NCBI RefSeq assembly: GCF_014652455.1
Contig: NZ_BMYV01000001.1
Coordinates: forward strand, 186,001-250,000
Length of the DNA: 64,000 nucleotides
Direction of reading: 5' to 3'
DNA from: Litorimonas cladophorae
GTDB taxonomy: Bacteria > Pseudomonadota > Alphaproteobacteria > Caulobacterales > Maricaulaceae
The position numbers and the translations under genes are program-made. The notes beneath the pieces were generated by a model, which searched no databases, was not told the DNA's origin, and worked only from the letters and a program-made list of their open reading frames with translations. Position 1 is the stretch's first letter, and the number at the start of each line of letters is the position of its first letter. This document shows positions 61,176-64,000 of the stretch, one piece after another.

Positions 61176-64000
61176 ATGCTCGATAAGTCATTTGATCCCA
61201 AAGAGGCCGAAGCCCGCATCTATAAAATGTGGGAAGATAGCGGCGCGTTCAAACCGCGCGCGGCCAAGCCAACGGATACTAAAGACGACAATTATTCCAT
61301 CGTGATCCCACCACCCAATGTGACGGGCAGCCTGCATATGGGTCACGCGCTGAATAATACGATCATGGATATCTTGATCCGCTTTAACCGCATGAAGGGG
61401 AAAGCGGTCCTCTGGCAGCCAGGCATGGATCACGCGGGTATCGCGACACAAATGGTGGTCGAGCGTAAACTCGCCGCTGAAGGTAAGTTCCGCAAGAATA
61501 TGAGCCGCGAAGATTTTCTGAACCACGTGTGGGATTGGAAAGCCGAAAGCGGCGGCATGATCGAAAAACAGCTGCGCCGATTGGGCAGCTCTTGCGACTG
61601 GTCGCGCTCGAAATTCACGCTTGGTGCCGCGCCACATGCGGATAAGGCCGAAGTTAAAAACCAGAAGAACATGGCCGACGCGGTCACCAAAGCCTTTGTT
61701 GAAATGTATGAAGCTGGCTTGATCTATCGTGACAAACGCCTCGTAAATTGGGACCCGCATTTCCAGACCGCGATCTCTGATCTGGAAGTCGAGAATATTG
61801 AGAAGAACGGCCATTTCTGGCACTTCAAATATCCGCTGGCTGGCGGCGAGACCTATACTTATGTCGAAAAAGACGAAAACGGGAATGTGACCCTGTCGGA
61901 GGAGCGCGACTATATCTCTATCGCCACGACACGCCCGGAAACCATGCTCGGTGATGGTGCCGTGGCTGTCCATCCCGATGATGAGCGTTATGCGCCGATT
62001 GTTGGGAAGATGGTGCGTCTGCCGCTCGCAGATCGCCTTATCCCGATCATCACGGATGAATATCCTGATATGGATTTCGGGTCTGGCGCGGTGAAGATTA
62101 CGGGCGCGCATGACTTCAATGATTATGAAGTCGCCAAACGCAATGACATTCCGATGTACTCCTTGATGGGGACACGCGGCGAGATGATAGAATCTGAGAT
62201 TATGCCCGCAAAATATGTCGGCATGGACCGCTTTGCCGCGCGCAAAGCCGTGGTCGCCGATATTGACGCCGAAGGCCTGCTCATCCGCGTCGAAGATAAG
62301 AAAATCATGCAGCCTTATGGCGACCGCTCGGGCGTGGTCATTGAGCCTATGTTGACGGATCAATGGTTTGTCGATGCAGAGAAAATGGCGGAAGATGCCA
62401 TGGCCAAGGTCAATGACGGCTCGACCAAATTCGTGCCTGAAAACTGGAAGAAGACCTATGATCACTGGATGGAGAACATCCAGCCCTGGTGTGTCTCTCG
62501 CCAGCTGTGGTGGGGACATCAGATTCCAGCATGGTATGGTCCAGCGGTTGACCCAGAAACTAAGGAAATTGACTGGGAGAATCCAAGGGCAAAGTATTTT
62601 GTAGCGGATAATGAAGCTAACATGCTGGGTGAAGCTGCCCTCTATTATTCAGCAGCTGAAAACGACCTTACATTTGATGTCGTTGAAGATGATTGTGACT
62701 TTAGTTTAGTGGCGCAAGAGCGACGCTTTGATAATATGGTTCCGTTACAACGCGACGCCGACGTCCTAGACACATGGTTTTCTTCGGGCCTTTGGCCGTT
62801 CTCCACGCTCGGTTGGCCCGATAGCACCGAAGAGCTGGCGCGCTTCTACCCGACCTCTGTTCTAGTTACCGCCTTTGACATTATCTTCTTCTGGGTGGCG
62901 CGGATGATGATGCAGGGTTTGCATTTCATGAAAGACGAAAACGGCGAGGGCGTTGTGCCGTTCGACGACGTCTATATTCATGCGCTGGTCCTGGATGAAG
63001 CGGGCAAGAAAATGTCCAAATCCATCGGCAATACGCTCGACCCGCTCGACCTGATTGACGGCGTTTCTGCAGATACACTCGTTGAGAAACGCACACGCGG
63101 ATTGAAGAATCCAGACAAAGCCCCGCAAATCGCCAAGGCGACACGCAAAGCTTATCCCGATGGGTTCGAACCTTACGGTGCCGACGCGCTGCGCTTTACC
63201 CTCGCGAGCCAAGCGGGGCAGGGACGCAATATCCGCCTTTCTGTTGACCGTATCGCGGGCTATCGTAATTTCGGGACAAAGCTCTGGTCTGCGGCCAGCT
63301 TTGGTCAAATGAATGGTTGCACCCCCGTCGCAGGGTTCGATCCGTCCTCGGCAACATTACCTGTCAATAAATGGATCATTTCCGAAACGGCCAAAACTGC
63401 GATGGAAATTTCGCGCTGTATCGACACTTATCGGTTCAACGATGCGGCAGACGCGGCCTATAAATTCACATGGGACACATTCTGTGCGTGGTATTTGGAA
63501 CTGTCCAAGCCGCTGCTCTCTGGCGAAGACGGAACCGACAAAGACGAGACACGCGCGACATTCGCTTGGGTGCTCGATCAAATCCTGAAACTGCTTCACC
63601 CGTTCATGCCGTTCATCACCGAAGACCTCTGGGCGAAAATTGGAAAAGGACGCGACACGCATCTTATCACAGCCCAATGGCCAACTTACGGCGAAGAGCT
63701 GATCGACGTAGACGCCGTTGCGGAATTGGAGTGGTTACAAACGCTGATCACCAACATTCGTTCGGTGCGCGCGGATATGAATATCCCACCGTCAAAGAAA
63801 GCGCCTCTGCTGCTTTGCGGCGATACGCTTGACCCACGTCTCGAAACTTATGCGCCGCAGCTCTCGCCAATGGCGCGTGTGGAGCATGTTGAGCTGGCGG
63901 CGGCAGTGCCAGAAAATGCGCTGCAAACCGTTGTCGACGGCGTGCAATATGCCATCCCTCTGGCAGGCCTTATCGACATGGATGCCGAGCGCAAACGTCT
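61176..64000 (+). CDS. valS: Valyl-tRNA synthetase, 5' part (3' end outside window)
   Basis: Begins at ATG 61176 with MLDKSFDPKEAEARI. The HIGH motif is in PPPNVTGSLHMGHALN, the KMSKS motif in GKKMSKSIG near 63010. Editing (CP1) and anticodon domains follow. Frame stays open to the window end (941 codons). A segment around 62525-62745 is AT-richer in codon use and longer than usual at this point in ValRS (between HQIPAWYG and DVLDTWFSS). It charges tRNA-Val. Confidence 0.97.
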   Translation, partial: MLDKSFDPKEAEARIYKMWEDSGAFKPRAAKPTDTKDDNYSIVIPPPNVTGSLHMGHALNNTIMDILIRFNRMKGKAVLWQPGMDHAGIATQMVVERKLAAEGKFRKNMSREDFLNHVWDWKAESGGMIEKQLRRLGSSCDWSRSKFTLGAAPHADKAEVKNQKNMADAVTKAFVEMYEAGLIYRDKRLVNWDPHFQTAISDLEVENIEKNGHFWHFKYPLAGGETYTYVEKDENGNVTLSEERDYISIATTRPETMLGDGAVAVHPDDERYAPIVGKMVRLPLADRLIPIITDEYPDMDFGSGAVKITGAHDFNDYEVAKRNDIPMYSLMGTRGEMIESEIMPAKYVGMDRFAARKAVVADIDAEGLLIRVEDKKIMQPYGDRSGVVIEPMLTDQWFVDAEKMAEDAMAKVNDGSTKFVPENWKKTYDHWMENIQPWCVSRQLWWGHQIPAWYGPAVDPETKEIDWENPRAKYFVADNEANMLGEAALYYSAAENDLTFDVVEDDCDFSLVAQERRFDNMVPLQRDADVLDTWFSSGLWPFSTLGWPDSTEELARFYPTSVLVTAFDIIFFWVARMMMQGLHFMKDENGEGVVPFDDVYIHALVLDEAGKKMSKSIGNTLDPLDLIDGVSADTLVEKRTRGLKNPDKAPQIAKATRKAYPDGFEPYGADALRFTLASQAGQGRNIRLSVDRIAGYRNFGTKLWSAASFGQMNGCTPVAGFDPSSATLPVNKWIISETAKTAMEISRCIDTYRFNDAADAAYKFTWDTFCAWYLELSKPLLSGEDGTDKDETRATFAWVLDQILKLLHPFMPFITEDLWAKIGKGRDTHLITAQWPTYGEELIDVDAVAELEWLQTLITNIRSVRADMNIPPSKKAPLLLCGDTLDPRLETYAPQLSPMARVEHVELAAAVPENALQTVVDGVQYAIPLAGLIDMDAERKR

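Noticed and set aside
61188-62519. 443-codon open frame opposite valS
   Set aside because: Antisense to conserved valyl-tRNA synthetase motifs; no RBS or family.

Overview
The window comes from a chromosome of a dimorphic or budding alphaproteobacterium of the Caulobacterales/Hyphomonadales type. The grounds are gene content and order: an adjacent divK-pleD pair, a tolC - popZ (DUF2497) - valS row, a plsY-dprA-topA-rnr row, a very large TonB-dependent receptor of the Caulobacter type, orphan LuxR and BLUF proteins, and a CtrA-type TTAA-N7-TTAA box upstream of popZ. Base composition looks moderate in GC. I cannot name the genus.

Layout. 0-3.4 kb: end of a secreted zinc protease, a lipoprotein, a YghU-type glutathione enzyme and an outer-membrane barrel lipoprotein. 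3.4-7 kb: a leftward operon of four redox enzymes (GST, aldo/keto reductase, Gfo/Idh/MocA, TauD-like dioxygenase). 7-12.3 kb: a DUF3857/transglutaminase protein, an ArsM-type methyltransferase, an esterase lipoprotein, a complete BLUF photoreceptor and a small membrane protein. 12.3-15.4 kb: a thiamin operon, TPP riboswitch - histidine-phosphatase lipoprotein - unknown 136-aa protein - thiC. 15.4-18.6 kb: a plastic accessory zone with a second, diverged copy of the thiC 3' end, an AT-richer three-gene overlapping cassette (TIGR04255-like protein plus two small unknowns), a broken VOC gene and a BLUF-like protein that has lost its flavin contacts. 18.6-20.3 kb: cold-shock gene, a region dense in RNA-like structure, a small lipoprotein. 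20.3-30 kb: MscS channel, DUF985 cupin, LuxR solo, second cold-shock gene, MAPEG, DUF1330, trypsin-like protease, thioredoxin-like lipoprotein, DinB, DivK, PleD, L33. 30-45 kb: NUDIX, N-twitch radical SAM with a 59-aa HTH protein, two AMP-binding ligases, M24 peptidase, RNase R, SDR, TopA, DprA, PlsY. 45-56 kb: a TonB-receptor locus with four tandem flavin-dependent halogenase-like genes, a TPR protein and a secreted beta-sandwich-like protein, tied together by two copies of a palindromic operator. 56-64 kb: tRNA-Cys, protein-isoaspartate methyltransferase, TolC, an enlarged PopZ and the start of valS.

Most worth following up: the overlapping three-gene cassette at 15.9-17.7 kb with its neighbouring thiC scar; the TPP riboswitch whose downstream sequence can be folded into a complete RBS switch and which controls a phosphatase and an orphan gene ahead of thiC; a strong candidate structured RNA at 19.17-19.36 kb whose G-U pairs fix its strand; and the halogenase/TonB regulon, in which one of the four halogenases has lost its catalytic lysine. 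All function calls are by reading motifs; no search could be run.
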